Assembly: GCA_037440765.1 (NCBI GenBank)
Contig: JBBITL010000024.1
Coordinates: 1 to 61,875, forward strand
DNA from: DTKY01 sp037440765
Lineage (GTDB): Bacteria; Acidobacteriota; Terriglobia; Bryobacterales; Bryobacteraceae
DNA length: 61,875 nt
Direction of reading: 5' to 3'
Under the pieces are notes generated by a model that was not told the DNA's origin, ran no database searches, and saw only the letters and a program-made list of their open reading frames with translations. The position numbers were made by a program, and so were the translations under genes. This document shows positions 33,391 through 41,979 of the stretch, in pieces (the stretch's first letter is position 1; each line of letters opens with the position of its first letter).

Positions 33391-34968
33391 ATGAAACGTC
33401 GCGAACTGCTGAAATCGGCCGGCGCCGGGCTGCTCATTCTCCCGAGCGGCATGCTCTCGGGACAGAACGCTCCCAGCAACAAGCTGAACATCGCCCTGAT
33501 CGGCGTCTGGGGGCGTGGAACGGCGCACTACAACGTGCTCGCCCAGGAGAACGTCGTGGCGCTGTGCGACGTCAACGAAATCCGGCTGGCCGAAGCCCTT
33601 CAGGTATTCCCCGGCGCCAGGACCTACGTCGACTGGCGCAAGTGCCTGGACCAGAAGGGCATCGACGCCGTGGTCATCTGCACGGCCGACCACCACCACG
33701 CCTTCATCTGCAACTGGGCCATGAACCGCGGCATGCATGTCTTCTGCGAGAAGCCCCTGGGCATCACCGTGGAGGAAGCGCGCTCGGTCCGTTCGACTTT
33801 TCTCAAGTACAAAGGTAAGCTGGCCACCCAGCACGGCACGCAGCGCCATGCCTTCCCGAACTTCGAGCGCCTGCGTGAGCTGATTCTCGACGGGGCCGTT
33901 GGCGAACTGCGCACGGTCTCGGCCTGGGACAGCCGCCAGTTGCCCCGGCCGGGCTATCCCCCGGAGCAGGGTTCGCCACCGGATTTCTTCAACTGGGTCC
34001 AATGGGTGGGCCCGTCCCTCATGCGCCCCTACAGCCCGCAGTATTTTGCCGCGCCCAGCGCCGGCATGAACTGCCTGTCGTGGAACATGTACCGGGAGTT
34101 CGGCGTCGGCCAGATAGGCGACATGGGCGCGCACATCATGGACCTGGCATGGAACGCCATCGACGCCGGAGCGCCGCTGTCGGCCGAGGCTGATATGGAG
34201 GTGAGCGACCCCTACAACCCGGACGTGACGCCGGTACGGCTGAAGGTGACCTTCGAGCACCCCAAGAATAGCTGGCGCGGGCCGATCTCCGTGGAATGGT
34301 ACCAGGGCGGCCTCAAACCTCCTGCGCCGCGCAACTTCATCGACTTGAGCCGCATCGGCAACGGGGTCATCTTCGAGGGCAGCAAAGGCTTCATCCTGGC
34401 CGATTTCAATACGCGCCTCATCATCCCCAACAACGACGACGGCGACATGACCTACTACCGCCGGCGGACGCCGGAACAACTGCTGCCGCTGGTGGGCGGC
34501 ACGGGACAGCCGTCCCCGCAGAGCGCCGGCCGCCCGGTCCAGGCGCCGGCGGCGGCCCGCGGCGGCGGTGCGCCCGCCGCTCCTCTCCAGCAGCAACCCG
34601 CCCGCGGCGGAGGCGTCGGCCCGGACGGCTTCCCCATCGTGCAGCTCGGCCCGAACGGAATCCCTCCGGCCCTGGGAACCGGCAAGCCCCTGGCCACGCC
34701 CACCGGGTTTCCGCTGCGGCCGCCGGGCCGCGAGTCGGTGTTCCAGCAGGAATGGCTCGACGCCTGCAAAGGCAAGAACAACCGCTGGACGCACTGCGAC
34801 TTCGACTACTCCGGCACCATGATAGAGCAGATGCTGCTCGGCCTGGTCACCCACGCGGTGGGCAGGAAGATCGAGTACGACCCGGTCAGCGGGCGTGTCA
34901 CCAACGTCGCCGAGGCCAACCGCCACCTGCGCAAGGAGTACAGCCCCGGCTGGAACCTGAATGGGTAA
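33391..34968 (+). CDS. Tat-exported Gfo/Idh/MocA oxidoreductase with low-complexity insert
   Basis: 525 residues. MKRRELLKSAGAGLLIL is a Tat-like signal. The NAD(P)-binding Rossmann fold follows (NIALIGVWGRG, VVALCDVNE, CEKPLGIT with the conserved lysine), then the C-terminal alpha/beta domain (GQIGDMGAHIMDLAWNA). Residues about 370-450 form an Ala/Pro/Gly/Gln-rich insert (APAAARGGGAPAAPLQQQPARGG broken here: AAARGGGAPAAP and QQQPARGGG) within that domain, unlike the usual ~440-residue members. Substrate unknown, likely a sugar; the next gene is a DUF1080 protein. ATG at 33391 has TGGAGGA upstream. Confidence 0.88.
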   Translation: MKRRELLKSAGAGLLILPSGMLSGQNAPSNKLNIALIGVWGRGTAHYNVLAQENVVALCDVNEIRLAEALQVFPGARTYVDWRKCLDQKGIDAVVICTADHHHAFICNWAMNRGMHVFCEKPLGITVEEARSVRSTFLKYKGKLATQHGTQRHAFPNFERLRELILDGAVGELRTVSAWDSRQLPRPGYPPEQGSPPDFFNWVQWVGPSLMRPYSPQYFAAPSAGMNCLSWNMYREFGVGQIGDMGAHIMDLAWNAIDAGAPLSAEADMEVSDPYNPDVTPVRLKVTFEHPKNSWRGPISVEWYQGGLKPPAPRNFIDLSRIGNGVIFEGSKGFILADFNTRLIIPNNDDGDMTYYRRRTPEQLLPLVGGTGQPSPQSAGRPVQAPAAARGGGAPAAPLQQQPARGGGVGPDGFPIVQLGPNGIPPALGTGKPLATPTGFPLRPPGRESVFQQEWLDACKGKNNRWTHCDFDYSGTMIEQMLLGLVTHAVGRKIEYDPVSGRVTNVAEANRHLRKEYSPGWNLNG

Positions 34969-35593
34969 AGCGCTTCCGGCAGTGGCCCTGCTCCTGGCGA
35001 CGGCGCTTGCGGGCCAGCAGAAGCCCGCCGGGTGGAAGCCGCTGTTCGACGGCAAGTCGCTCGCAGGCTGGCGGGAGACGCCGTTCACGGGACGCGGCCA
35101 GGTGCGGATAGAGGATGGAGCGCTCATACTCGGCGCCGGCGCCATGACCGGCATCACCTGGACCGGATCGTTTCCCGCGTCCGACTTCGAGGTTCGCTTC
35201 GAGGCCGCGCGCCTGGAGGGCGGCGACTTCTTCGCCGCTCTGACTTTCCCGGTGCAGGATTCCTTCTGCACGTGGATCGTGGGCGGGTGGGGCGGCAGCG
35301 TGGTGGGGCTGTCCAACGTTGACGGATGGCCGGCCGCCGACAACCAGACCTACCAGTGGCGGGAGTTCGAGCCTCGCCGCTGGTACAGGTTCCGCCTCCG
35401 GGTGACAGGCGAGCGCATACAGGCCTGGATCGACGACGACGAGTACGTGAACCAGCCGCTGGCGGGCCACGTGATCAACCTGCGTTTCGGGGAAATCAAG
35501 CTCTCCGCCCCGCTGGGGTTCGCCTCCTACGCCACCACCGCCGCGCTGCGCAACATGGAATACCGCCTGCTGCCGCCGGGCGGCGGCCGTTGA
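34961..35593 (+). CDS. secreted DUF1080 (3-keto-disaccharide hydrolase-like) protein
   Basis: 210 residues. Signal peptide LPAVALLLATALAG, then the jelly-roll DUF1080 fold: GWKPLFDGKSLAGWR at the start, DFEVRFEAARLEGGDFF, RWYRFRLRVTGERIQAWIDDD. Some members hydrolyse 3-keto-glycosides, which fits the upstream oxidoreductase, since Gfo/Idh/MocA enzymes can make 3-keto sugars; this pairing is inference. Its ATG overlaps the upstream stop by 8 nt. Confidence 0.85.
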   Translation: MGKALPAVALLLATALAGQQKPAGWKPLFDGKSLAGWRETPFTGRGQVRIEDGALILGAGAMTGITWTGSFPASDFEVRFEAARLEGGDFFAALTFPVQDSFCTWIVGGWGGSVVGLSNVDGWPAADNQTYQWREFEPRRWYRFRLRVTGERIQAWIDDDEYVNQPLAGHVINLRFGEIKLSAPLGFASYATTAALRNMEYRLLPPGGGR

Positions 35594-35597
35594 CGGG

Positions 35598-35753
35598 GAG
35601 GCTCTTCGGGACCCCTTCGCGGACATGGGCAAACCTGAGGCGCTGAAGCATGTCCTGGCCGGATGCTGGAGCCGGAGGATCACGCAGGAGCACCGCCTGG
35701 TCTGCAAAGTGAGCGGGAATCGCGCGGACTTCCTCCCGGCCCGCCACCACTAA
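35598..35753 (+). pseudogene. YoeB/Txe-family toxin remnant
   Basis: Translating in this frame gives about 51 residues that align with the C-terminal two-thirds of YoeB/Txe mRNA interferases: RDPFADMGKPEALKH, then AGCWSRRITQEHRLV, and ARHH at the end where YoeB has RYHY. The GKPE.LK..L.G.WSRRI..EHRLVY pattern is specific. The N-terminal half is missing, the C-terminal catalytic tyrosine/histidine tail is changed, and no antitoxin (YefM) precedes it. An ATG at 35625 could start only a 42-residue peptide. Therefore a decayed toxin. Confidence 0.8.
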
Positions 35754-35760
35754 TGAAGGC

Positions 35761-37127
35761 TCATTTGCCGGTTGCCGGACGTATCTGCCTGCCGTACTTG
35801 CCGGCCGCGGCCAGAACCTCGGCCGCGTTGAGCGTCAGCATGCGGCGGGACCGGACAATCAGGCGGCCGTTCACCATGACGTGCTCCACGTCGCTCCCTT
35901 TCAGCGCGTAGACCAACTGGGAGTAAACGTTGTACATGGGCACGGCGTGCGGCGCGTCCAGCCGCACCGTGATCATGTCGGCGCGCTTGCCTGCTTCGAG
36001 CGATCCGATCTCCTTGTCCAGGCCGAGCACCCGCGCGCCCATGATGGTGGCCATCTCGAAGGCCTGCTGCGCCGGGAGCGCCTGCGGGTCCCGTGTTATC
36101 ACTTTCTGAAGTTTGGCCGCCAGGTCCATCTCCTCGAACATGCTGAAGTCGTTGTTGCTCCCGGCGGGGCCGTCGGTGCCGAGGCCCACGGCGACGCCCA
36201 TGTCCAGCAGTCTGCTGACTTCGGCCACGCCGCTGCCCAGTTTCATGTTGCTCGACGGGCAGTGGGCGATCCCCACGCCGCGGTCCCGAAGAATCTCGTG
36301 ATCGCCTTTGCCCAGCCACACGGCGTGGGCGGCGATGGTGCGTCCGTTGAACATGCCCAGGCGGTCGAGCAGCGCCACGGGGCTTCCGCCGCGCTCCCGG
36401 ACGGCGTTGTCAACTTCCACGGCGGTCTCCGAAACGTGGATCATCAGCGGGACGCTGTAACGGTTGGCCAGCGCGCGGGCGGCCTTAAGGGTCTCGTCAT
36501 CGTTGGTGTAGAGCGCGTGCGGCGCCACGGCCGGCACGATCAGCGGATCGTCGCGAAAACGCCGGATAAACTTTTCGGTGAAGGCCAGGGCGCCGGCGGG
36601 CGTCCTGGCGTCCGGCGCGGGAAACCTGAGGACGGTTTGTCCCACCACTGCGCGCAGGCCGGCCTCCCTGGCAGCCTCGGCCACCACGTCCTCGAAGTAG
36701 TACATGTCGGCGAAGGTGGTGGTGCCGGCCAGCGCCATCTCCAGGCAGGCCAGTCGCGTGCCCCAGCGCACGAACTCGGCGTCCACGTGTTTGGCCTCGG
36801 CCGGGAAGATGTGTTTCTGAAGCCATTCCTCAAGCCGCAGGTCGTCGGCGATGCCCCGGAACAGGGACATCGGCGCGTGGTGTTGACCAGACCCGGCGCG
36901 ATGAGGCTCGCGGGCGAGTCTATGCGCCGGCGCGCCCGGTAGCTGCGCTCGATCTCGGCGCGAGGCCCGGCGGCCAGGATGCGGTCCCCGCGCGCGGCCA
37001 CCGCGCCGTTGCCGATCACGCGCCGCTGGGCGTCCATGGTGACCACGTAGCGGGCGGTCCAGATCCAGTCGGCGGACTCGGCGCCGAGCGTCCAGGCCAG
37101 CAGCAGGAGACTACAGATAAGACGCAT
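35761..37127 (-). pseudogene. amidohydrolase (TRZ/ATZ, MtaD-like), frameshifted at the metal motif
   Basis: The N-terminal part from the ATG at 37127 reads LICSLLLLAWTLGAE (signal) and VVTMDAQRRVIGNGAVA, up to LIAPGLVNT. The rest continues in another frame from MSLFRGIADDLRLEEWLQ with HALYTND, IHVSET, AAHAVWLG and GTDGPAGSNND to the stop at 35761. Where the family has NTHTHAPM, about seven bases are missing near 36877-36884, so both the frame and the metal-binding HxH are lost. Intact relatives deaminate or dechlorinate purine-like rings. It is the last gene of the nucleoside operon and overlaps cdd by 17 nt. Real pseudogene or assembly error. Confidence 0.8.
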
Positions 37128-37494
37128 CGTACGGCCTCGGGAGAACATCTTTCAGACGCAGGCTCTCGGTCTTCCCTTCGAGATTCGACAGAATCACCTC
37201 GATGTCGCCGCAGAACTCCCACAGGATCTGGCGGCATGATCCGCAGGGCGGGGTGAGAGTGGGCGTGTCGGCGGCGATGGCGATGCGCCGGAACCGGAGG
37301 GATCCCTCCGAGATCGCCTTGCACACCGCCAGTCTCTCGGCGCACAGGGTGAGGCTCAAGGTTGCGTTCTCGACGTTGCAGCCGGTGTGAATCCGGCCGT
37401 GCTCGTCCTCCAGCGCCGCCCCCACCCTGAATCCGGAATAGGGCGCGTGGGCCCGTTCGCGCGCGGCCAGAGCCGCCTCGGCCAGGGCGTCCAT
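37111..37494 (-). CDS. cdd: cytidine deaminase
   Basis: 127 residues. Zinc enzyme converting (deoxy)cytidine to (deoxy)uridine. Seen: PYSGFRVGAALE, the CNVENATLSLTLCAERLA motif with zinc Cys and catalytic Glu, and PCGSCRQIL with the other two zinc cysteines. GGAGG five bases before the ATG lies within the end of the pnp gene. Feeds uridine to the pyrimidine phosphorylase. Confidence 0.95.
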   Translation of the reverse strand: MDALAEAALAARERAHAPYSGFRVGAALEDEHGRIHTGCNVENATLSLTLCAERLAVCKAISEGSLRFRRIAIAADTPTLTPPCGSCRQILWEFCGDIEVILSNLEGKTESLRLKDVLPRPYDASYL

Positions 37495-37495
37495 G

Positions 37496-38305
37496 TCAGG
37501 CCTCCAGGCGTGGCATCAGCGCCTTCAGATACGGGATGAGGGCGCCGCGAACCGCTTCACCGGTTTCGAGCACCTCCTGGTGCGAGAGCTTGCCTGCCCC
37601 GAGCCCCGCCGCCATGTTGGTTACGCACGACAGCGCCAGAACCTCGATGCCCATCTGGTTGGCGGCGATCACCTCCGGCACGGTGGACATGCCCACCAGG
37701 TCGGCGCCGATCGTCCGCAGGTAGCGGATCTCGGCCGGGGTCTCGAAGCTGGGGCCGAGCATGGCGGCGTAAACGCCCTCCGGCACGCGCAGGCCCAACT
37801 CAGAGGCCACTTGCCGGGCGATCCTGCGGAGCCTCGCCGAATATGCCTCGGACATGTCCGGAAAGCGCGGGCCGAACGATTCATCGTGCGGCCCCACCAG
37901 CGGATTGGCGCCTTGCAGATTGATGTGGTCCTGGATCAACACCAGTCCGCCGCGGCTGTAGTCCGGGTTGATCCCGCCTGCGGCGTTCGTGAAGACGGCG
38001 GCTCGCACGCCCAGCCGGCCCAGCACACGGACGCCAAAAGCCGCCTCGGCCGCGGTCCAGCCCTCGTAGAGATGGACCCGCCCGCACAGGACCGCCACAT
38101 CCAGCGAACCCAGCTTGCCCAGCACCAGGCTTCCGGCATGCCCGGCGACGGAGGACCGCGGCCAGCCCGGGATCTCCGCATAGGGCACTTCGATCCTGTC
38201 GGCGAGTTCCTCGGCGAATCCGCCCAGACCGCTTCCGAGCACCACGGCCACCTTCGGCCGCCGTGCAGCGCGGGATTGCAGATACTCAACGGCCCGGTCG
38301 ATCAT
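37496..38305 (-). CDS. pnp: purine nucleoside phosphorylase
   Basis: 269 residues, trimeric PNP type. VVLGSGLGGFAEEL phosphate loop, GRVHLYEGWTAAE, TNAAGGINPDYSRGGLVLI, and GPSFETPAEIRYLRTIGADLVGMSTVPEV with the base-site residues. Splits purine nucleosides with phosphate. GGGAGGG precedes the ATG. Name could also be punA; not to be confused with polynucleotide phosphorylase. Confidence 0.93.
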   Translation of the reverse strand: MIDRAVEYLQSRAARRPKVAVVLGSGLGGFAEELADRIEVPYAEIPGWPRSSVAGHAGSLVLGKLGSLDVAVLCGRVHLYEGWTAAEAAFGVRVLGRLGVRAAVFTNAAGGINPDYSRGGLVLIQDHINLQGANPLVGPHDESFGPRFPDMSEAYSARLRRIARQVASELGLRVPEGVYAAMLGPSFETPAEIRYLRTIGADLVGMSTVPEVIAANQMGIEVLALSCVTNMAAGLGAGKLSHQEVLETGEAVRGALIPYLKALMPRLEA

Positions 38306-38321
38306 GCAGACCCTCCCACTT

Positions 38322-39545
38322 TCACAGGAGCATGCCGGCGATGGCCGCCGACATGAAGTTGGCCATGGTTCCGGCGGCCACGGCCCTCAGGCCCAGGCGG
38401 GCCAGGTCCGACTTCCGGTTGGGCGCCAGAGCGCCAATGCCGCCGATCTGAATGGCGATCGAACTGAAATTCGCAAAGCCGCACAGCGCGTAGGTGGCGA
38501 TGGTGAACGAACGGGGGTCAAGTTGCGGCTGTAGCGGGCCAAGCTGCATGAACGCGACGAACTCGTTCATCACCAGCCGGGTCCCGAGCAGGTTTCCGAT
38601 GGCGCCGGCGTCCTGCCAGCTCACGCCCAACAGCCACGCCACCGGAGCGAAGATGATGCCGAACAGGCCCTGCAGCGAGGCCGGCAGCCAGCCCATGCCG
38701 GGCAGGCCGTGCACCCAGCCCAGCACGCCGTTCATCAGGGCGATAAGGGCGAGGAACGCTATCAGCATTCCGGCGATGTTCAGCGCCAGTTGCAGGCCGT
38801 CGCCCGCCCCGCGCGCCGCCGCGTCGATGATGTTGACCCCGGGCTTTTCAATCCTGACTTCGATCTTGCCGGCGGTGGCCGGCTTGTCCACCTCGGGAAT
38901 CAGCATCTTGGCTAGCAGGATGGTGGCCGGCGCGGTCATGATGACGGCCGTCAGCAGGTGCTTGATCTCCACGTTGGCCATCATGACGTAGGCCGCCATC
39001 ACCGCCCCGGAGACGTGCGCCATGCCGCTCACCATGACGGTGAAAAGCTCGGACCGGGTCAGCCCCGGCAGAAACGGCCTTATGGTCAGCGGCGCCTCGG
39101 TCTGGCCCATGAAGATGCTGGCGGCCACGTTGGTGGACTCCGCTCCGCTGGCTCCCATGACCCGCTGCATCAGAATCGCCATCCCCCGCACGAAGACCTG
39201 CATGACGCCGAGGTAGTAGAGCACCGAGAACAGGCTGGCGATGAAGATGACGATGGGGAGCACCTGGAATGCGAAGACCACGCCGAAGGGGCCGCTCTTG
39301 GCGCCGAGCGGCCCGAACACGAACTGGCTGCCCGTCTCGGCGTACTCCAGCAGCGCGTTGACCGCTGCGCTGGCGGCCTCGAACACCCGTCCGAAGCCGG
39401 TCTTCAGCACCAGGAACGCGAAGGCGAACTGGAGACCGAGCCCCCAGGCCAGCAGGCCCGGCCGGATGGCTCGCCGTTTAGAGGAGAACAAAAAGGCCAC
39501 GGCCAGAATCGCCACCAGTCCGAGCAAACCGGTGAAGCGGCCCAT
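38322..39545 (-). CDS. nupC: concentrative nucleoside transporter NupC
   Basis: 407 residues, about ten helices. CNT family: LGVMQVFVRGMAILMQR, SGAESTNVAASIFMGQTEAPLTIRP with the nucleoside-binding glutamine/glutamate, and GTRLVMNEFVAFMQLG, FANFSSIAIQIGGIG near the end. Takes up nucleosides with cations. Between pdp and pnp, so uptake and cleavage genes are co-transcribed. Confidence 0.94.
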   Translation of the reverse strand: MGRFTGLLGLVAILAVAFLFSSKRRAIRPGLLAWGLGLQFAFAFLVLKTGFGRVFEAASAAVNALLEYAETGSQFVFGPLGAKSGPFGVVFAFQVLPIVIFIASLFSVLYYLGVMQVFVRGMAILMQRVMGASGAESTNVAASIFMGQTEAPLTIRPFLPGLTRSELFTVMVSGMAHVSGAVMAAYVMMANVEIKHLLTAVIMTAPATILLAKMLIPEVDKPATAGKIEVRIEKPGVNIIDAAARGAGDGLQLALNIAGMLIAFLALIALMNGVLGWVHGLPGMGWLPASLQGLFGIIFAPVAWLLGVSWQDAGAIGNLLGTRLVMNEFVAFMQLGPLQPQLDPRSFTIATYALCGFANFSSIAIQIGGIGALAPNRKSDLARLGLRAVAAGTMANFMSAAIAGMLL

Positions 39546-39557
39546 GGCAGGATGCGA

Positions 39558-40862
39558 TCAGCCCACCACTTCCAGAATCAACTCGCGCTCCTCGGGCGGG
39601 TGGGAGGAGATGCGGAAGGCGTCCTCTATGATCTGGGCGGCTTCCTCCACCTCGTCTTCCGCGGTGTAGTACAGGCGGCAGAGCACGGAGCCCCCTTCGA
39701 TCCTCTCTCCAGCCTTCACTTCCAGGATCACGCCCACCGCCGGGTCGACCGAATCCTCCTTAGTGGGACGCCCGGCGCCGATCAGTGCGGCCGCCCGGCC
39801 GACGTCCTGGGCGTCGATGGCGCTGATGAAACCGGAGCGCGGGCTGTTGATCTCCCGCACGCCAGTGGCGTTGGGGAGCAGATCGAACCTGTCCAGAACC
39901 TGCGGGTTGCCTCCCTGCGCCCGGATCACTTCCTTTAACTTGCGGTAGCCGGAGCCGTCGATCAACTTGGCTTGCGCCAGTTCCCGGGCTTCTTCCAGGC
40001 TGCCGGTGAGCTTCGCCAGGAAGATCATCCGGGCAGCCAGCTCAAGGCACAGCCGTGTGAGATCCGTGGGGCCGACGTTCTGTAGCGTCTGGGAAGCTTC
40101 CATTACCTCCAGGGCGTTGCCCACGGCGTAGCCCAGCGGCTGGTTCATGTCGGTGATCAGGGCCTGCACCCGCTTGCCGGCGCGGCGGCCGATGGCTACC
40201 ATCAACTGCGCCAGCCGCCTGGCCTCCACCTGCCGCTTCATGAACGCTCCGTTGCCCACCTTCACGTCCAGCACCAGACCGTCCAGCCCGGCGGCCAGCT
40301 TCTTGGACATGATCGAGGATGCGATCAGCGGGATTGAAGGGACCGTCCCGGTCACATCGCGCAGGGAGTACAGCTTCCCGTCGGCGGGCGCCAGCTCCGC
40401 TGTCTGGCCGAGGAAGCACAGCCCACATGACTGCAACTGTGCGGTTGCCTGCTCAATCGTGAGATCGGTCCTGAAGCCGGGGATCGACTCCAGTTTGTCC
40501 AGTGTCCCGCCGGTGTGGCCCAGGGCGCGGCCCGAGATCATGGGCACAATCACGCCGGCCGCCGCCGCCAGAGGCGCGGCGATCAGGCTGGTCTTGTCCC
40601 CCACGCCGCCAGTCGAATGCTTGTCGACTTTGGCGCCCGCCACCGACGACAAGTCGATGGTCTGGCCGCTGTGCAGCATACATTCGGTCAGCGCCGAGAC
40701 CTCACGGTCGCTCATGCCCTTGAAATAGACGGACATCAGGAACGCCGACATCTGGTAGTCGGGAATGCTGCCGGCGAGGTAACCCTCCACCAGGGAGACG
40801 ATTTCCTGCGGCCCCAACTCCTCGCCGTCGCGCTTGCGTTGGATCAGGTCGACGATTCGCAT
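39558..40862 (-). CDS. pdp: pyrimidine-nucleoside/thymidine phosphorylase
   Basis: 434 residues. Contains the phosphorylase signature SGRALGHTGGTLDKLESIPG, the phosphate loop KHSTGGVGDKTSL, and a C-terminal barrel domain (GVILEVKAGERIEGGSVL). Cleaves uridine/thymidine with phosphate. First gene of pdp-nupC-pnp-cdd. Distinguishing deoA from pdp by eye is not safe. An inverted repeat lies just upstream. Confidence 0.93.
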   Translation of the reverse strand: MRIVDLIQRKRDGEELGPQEIVSLVEGYLAGSIPDYQMSAFLMSVYFKGMSDREVSALTECMLHSGQTIDLSSVAGAKVDKHSTGGVGDKTSLIAAPLAAAAGVIVPMISGRALGHTGGTLDKLESIPGFRTDLTIEQATAQLQSCGLCFLGQTAELAPADGKLYSLRDVTGTVPSIPLIASSIMSKKLAAGLDGLVLDVKVGNGAFMKRQVEARRLAQLMVAIGRRAGKRVQALITDMNQPLGYAVGNALEVMEASQTLQNVGPTDLTRLCLELAARMIFLAKLTGSLEEARELAQAKLIDGSGYRKLKEVIRAQGGNPQVLDRFDLLPNATGVREINSPRSGFISAIDAQDVGRAAALIGAGRPTKEDSVDPAVGVILEVKAGERIEGGSVLCRLYYTAEDEVEEAAQIIEDAFRISSHPPEERELILEVVG

Positions 40863-40866
40863 GCTA

Positions 40867-40893
40867 ATAAGATCTTTAAGCCTAACATCTTAT
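40867..40893 (-). promoter_or_regulatory. inverted repeat upstream of the nucleoside operon
   Basis: ATAAGAT and ATCTTAT (7-bp perfect arms, 13-nt spacer) in an AT-rich 60-nt gap, 5-31 nt before the pdp ATG. Position fits an operator that could block initiation or translation. No regulator gene is nearby. Confidence 0.4.
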
Positions 40894-40921
40894 GGAACTG
40901 AAGGCAAAATAAGAATAATTC

Positions 40922-41971
40922 CTAAAGCCAGCGCCCGGGCGCCGGCGTCTGGCACTGCGGGCAGCGCCCGTCTGGAGTGACGTGGATTCCCAGTATACGA
41001 TAACCCCGCCGGCGGACGAGCAGACCCCCGCACGCGTGGCAGGCGGTGTCCTCCCAACTGCCTGTCCTGCCGGGCAGATTGCCGGCATAGACGTAGCGCA
41101 ACCCGGAACTCCGCCCGATCGACGCGGCGCGAACCAGCGTCTCAGGAGACGTGCCAGGCAGACCTGTCATCTTGTAGTCGGCGTGAAAGGCCGTCACGTG
41201 CCAGGGGATATCCGGCGAGATGCCCGCCAGGAACCCGGCGATGCCGCCCAGTTCCTGATCCGAGTCGTTGAAACCGGGCACCACCAGCGTCACCACCTCC
41301 AGCCAGAAGCCCAGCTCGCAAATGAGGCGGATGCTCTCCAGCACCGGCTCAAGGCGCCCGCCCAACTCGCGATAGCGCCGGCCGTCGAAGCTCTTCAGAT
41401 CGACCTTGCACAGGTCCAGGTGGGGGCGCAGTTTCTCCAGCACCTCGGGCGTGGCGTTGCCGTTGGAGACGAAGCCGGTCAGCAGCCCTGCCCGGTGGGC
41501 TTCTTCGAACACGGCCAGCGCCCACTCTACCGTGATCAGCGGCTCGTTATACGTGCTCACAACGGACCCGGCGCCCGCCTCCGCGGCCAGCCGCACCAGC
41601 GACTCCGGGGTGGCCTCCCGCGCCGGGGCGCCGGCCTTGGGGTCGCGCAGCGCCTGTGACGTAACCCAATTCTGGCAGTACGAACAGTGCAGGTTGCACC
41701 CCAGCATGCCGAAGCTCAGCGCGAGCGAGCCGGGGCGCACGTGGAAGAAGGGCTTCTTCTCGATCGGGTCGCTGTGCACGCCGGCCACGTAGCCCCAGGG
41801 AACGTACAGCTTTCCGGCCCGGTTGAAACGGACCTGGCAAACGCCAGGGCGCCCCTCCGGGATGGGGCAGCGGTGGCCGCAGGCGTAGCATCGTATGCGC
41901 TTGCCCTCGAGCGGTTCCCAGAAACCGCCCTCCCGGACTTGCTCGGCCAGGACACGGGCGAGCGTGGGCAT
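40922..41971 (-). CDS. amrS: AmmeMemoRadiSam-system radical SAM enzyme AmrS
   Basis: 349 residues. N-terminal cysteines RCYACGHRCPIPEGRPGVC, then YVAGVHSDPIEKKPFFHV, the cluster motif GMLGCNLHCSYCQNW, and VVSTYNEPLIT: all hallmarks of AmrS. At the C-terminus two CxxC pairs (CHACGG, CPQCQ) may bind an additional metal. The usual partners AmrA (AMMECR1) and AmrB (Memo) are not in this window. It follows argD by 8 nt. The physiological reaction of the system is unknown. Confidence 0.9.
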   Translation of the reverse strand: MPTLARVLAEQVREGGFWEPLEGKRIRCYACGHRCPIPEGRPGVCQVRFNRAGKLYVPWGYVAGVHSDPIEKKPFFHVRPGSLALSFGMLGCNLHCSYCQNWVTSQALRDPKAGAPAREATPESLVRLAAEAGAGSVVSTYNEPLITVEWALAVFEEAHRAGLLTGFVSNGNATPEVLEKLRPHLDLCKVDLKSFDGRRYRELGGRLEPVLESIRLICELGFWLEVVTLVVPGFNDSDQELGGIAGFLAGISPDIPWHVTAFHADYKMTGLPGTSPETLVRAASIGRSSGLRYVYAGNLPGRTGSWEDTACHACGGLLVRRRGYRILGIHVTPDGRCPQCQTPAPGRWL

Positions 41972-41979
41972 CGCCGCAC

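Noticed and set aside
33370..35343. 657-codon minus-strand open frame
   Set aside because: Lies opposite two well-supported genes (oxidoreductase, DUF1080); composition is that of a shadow frame.
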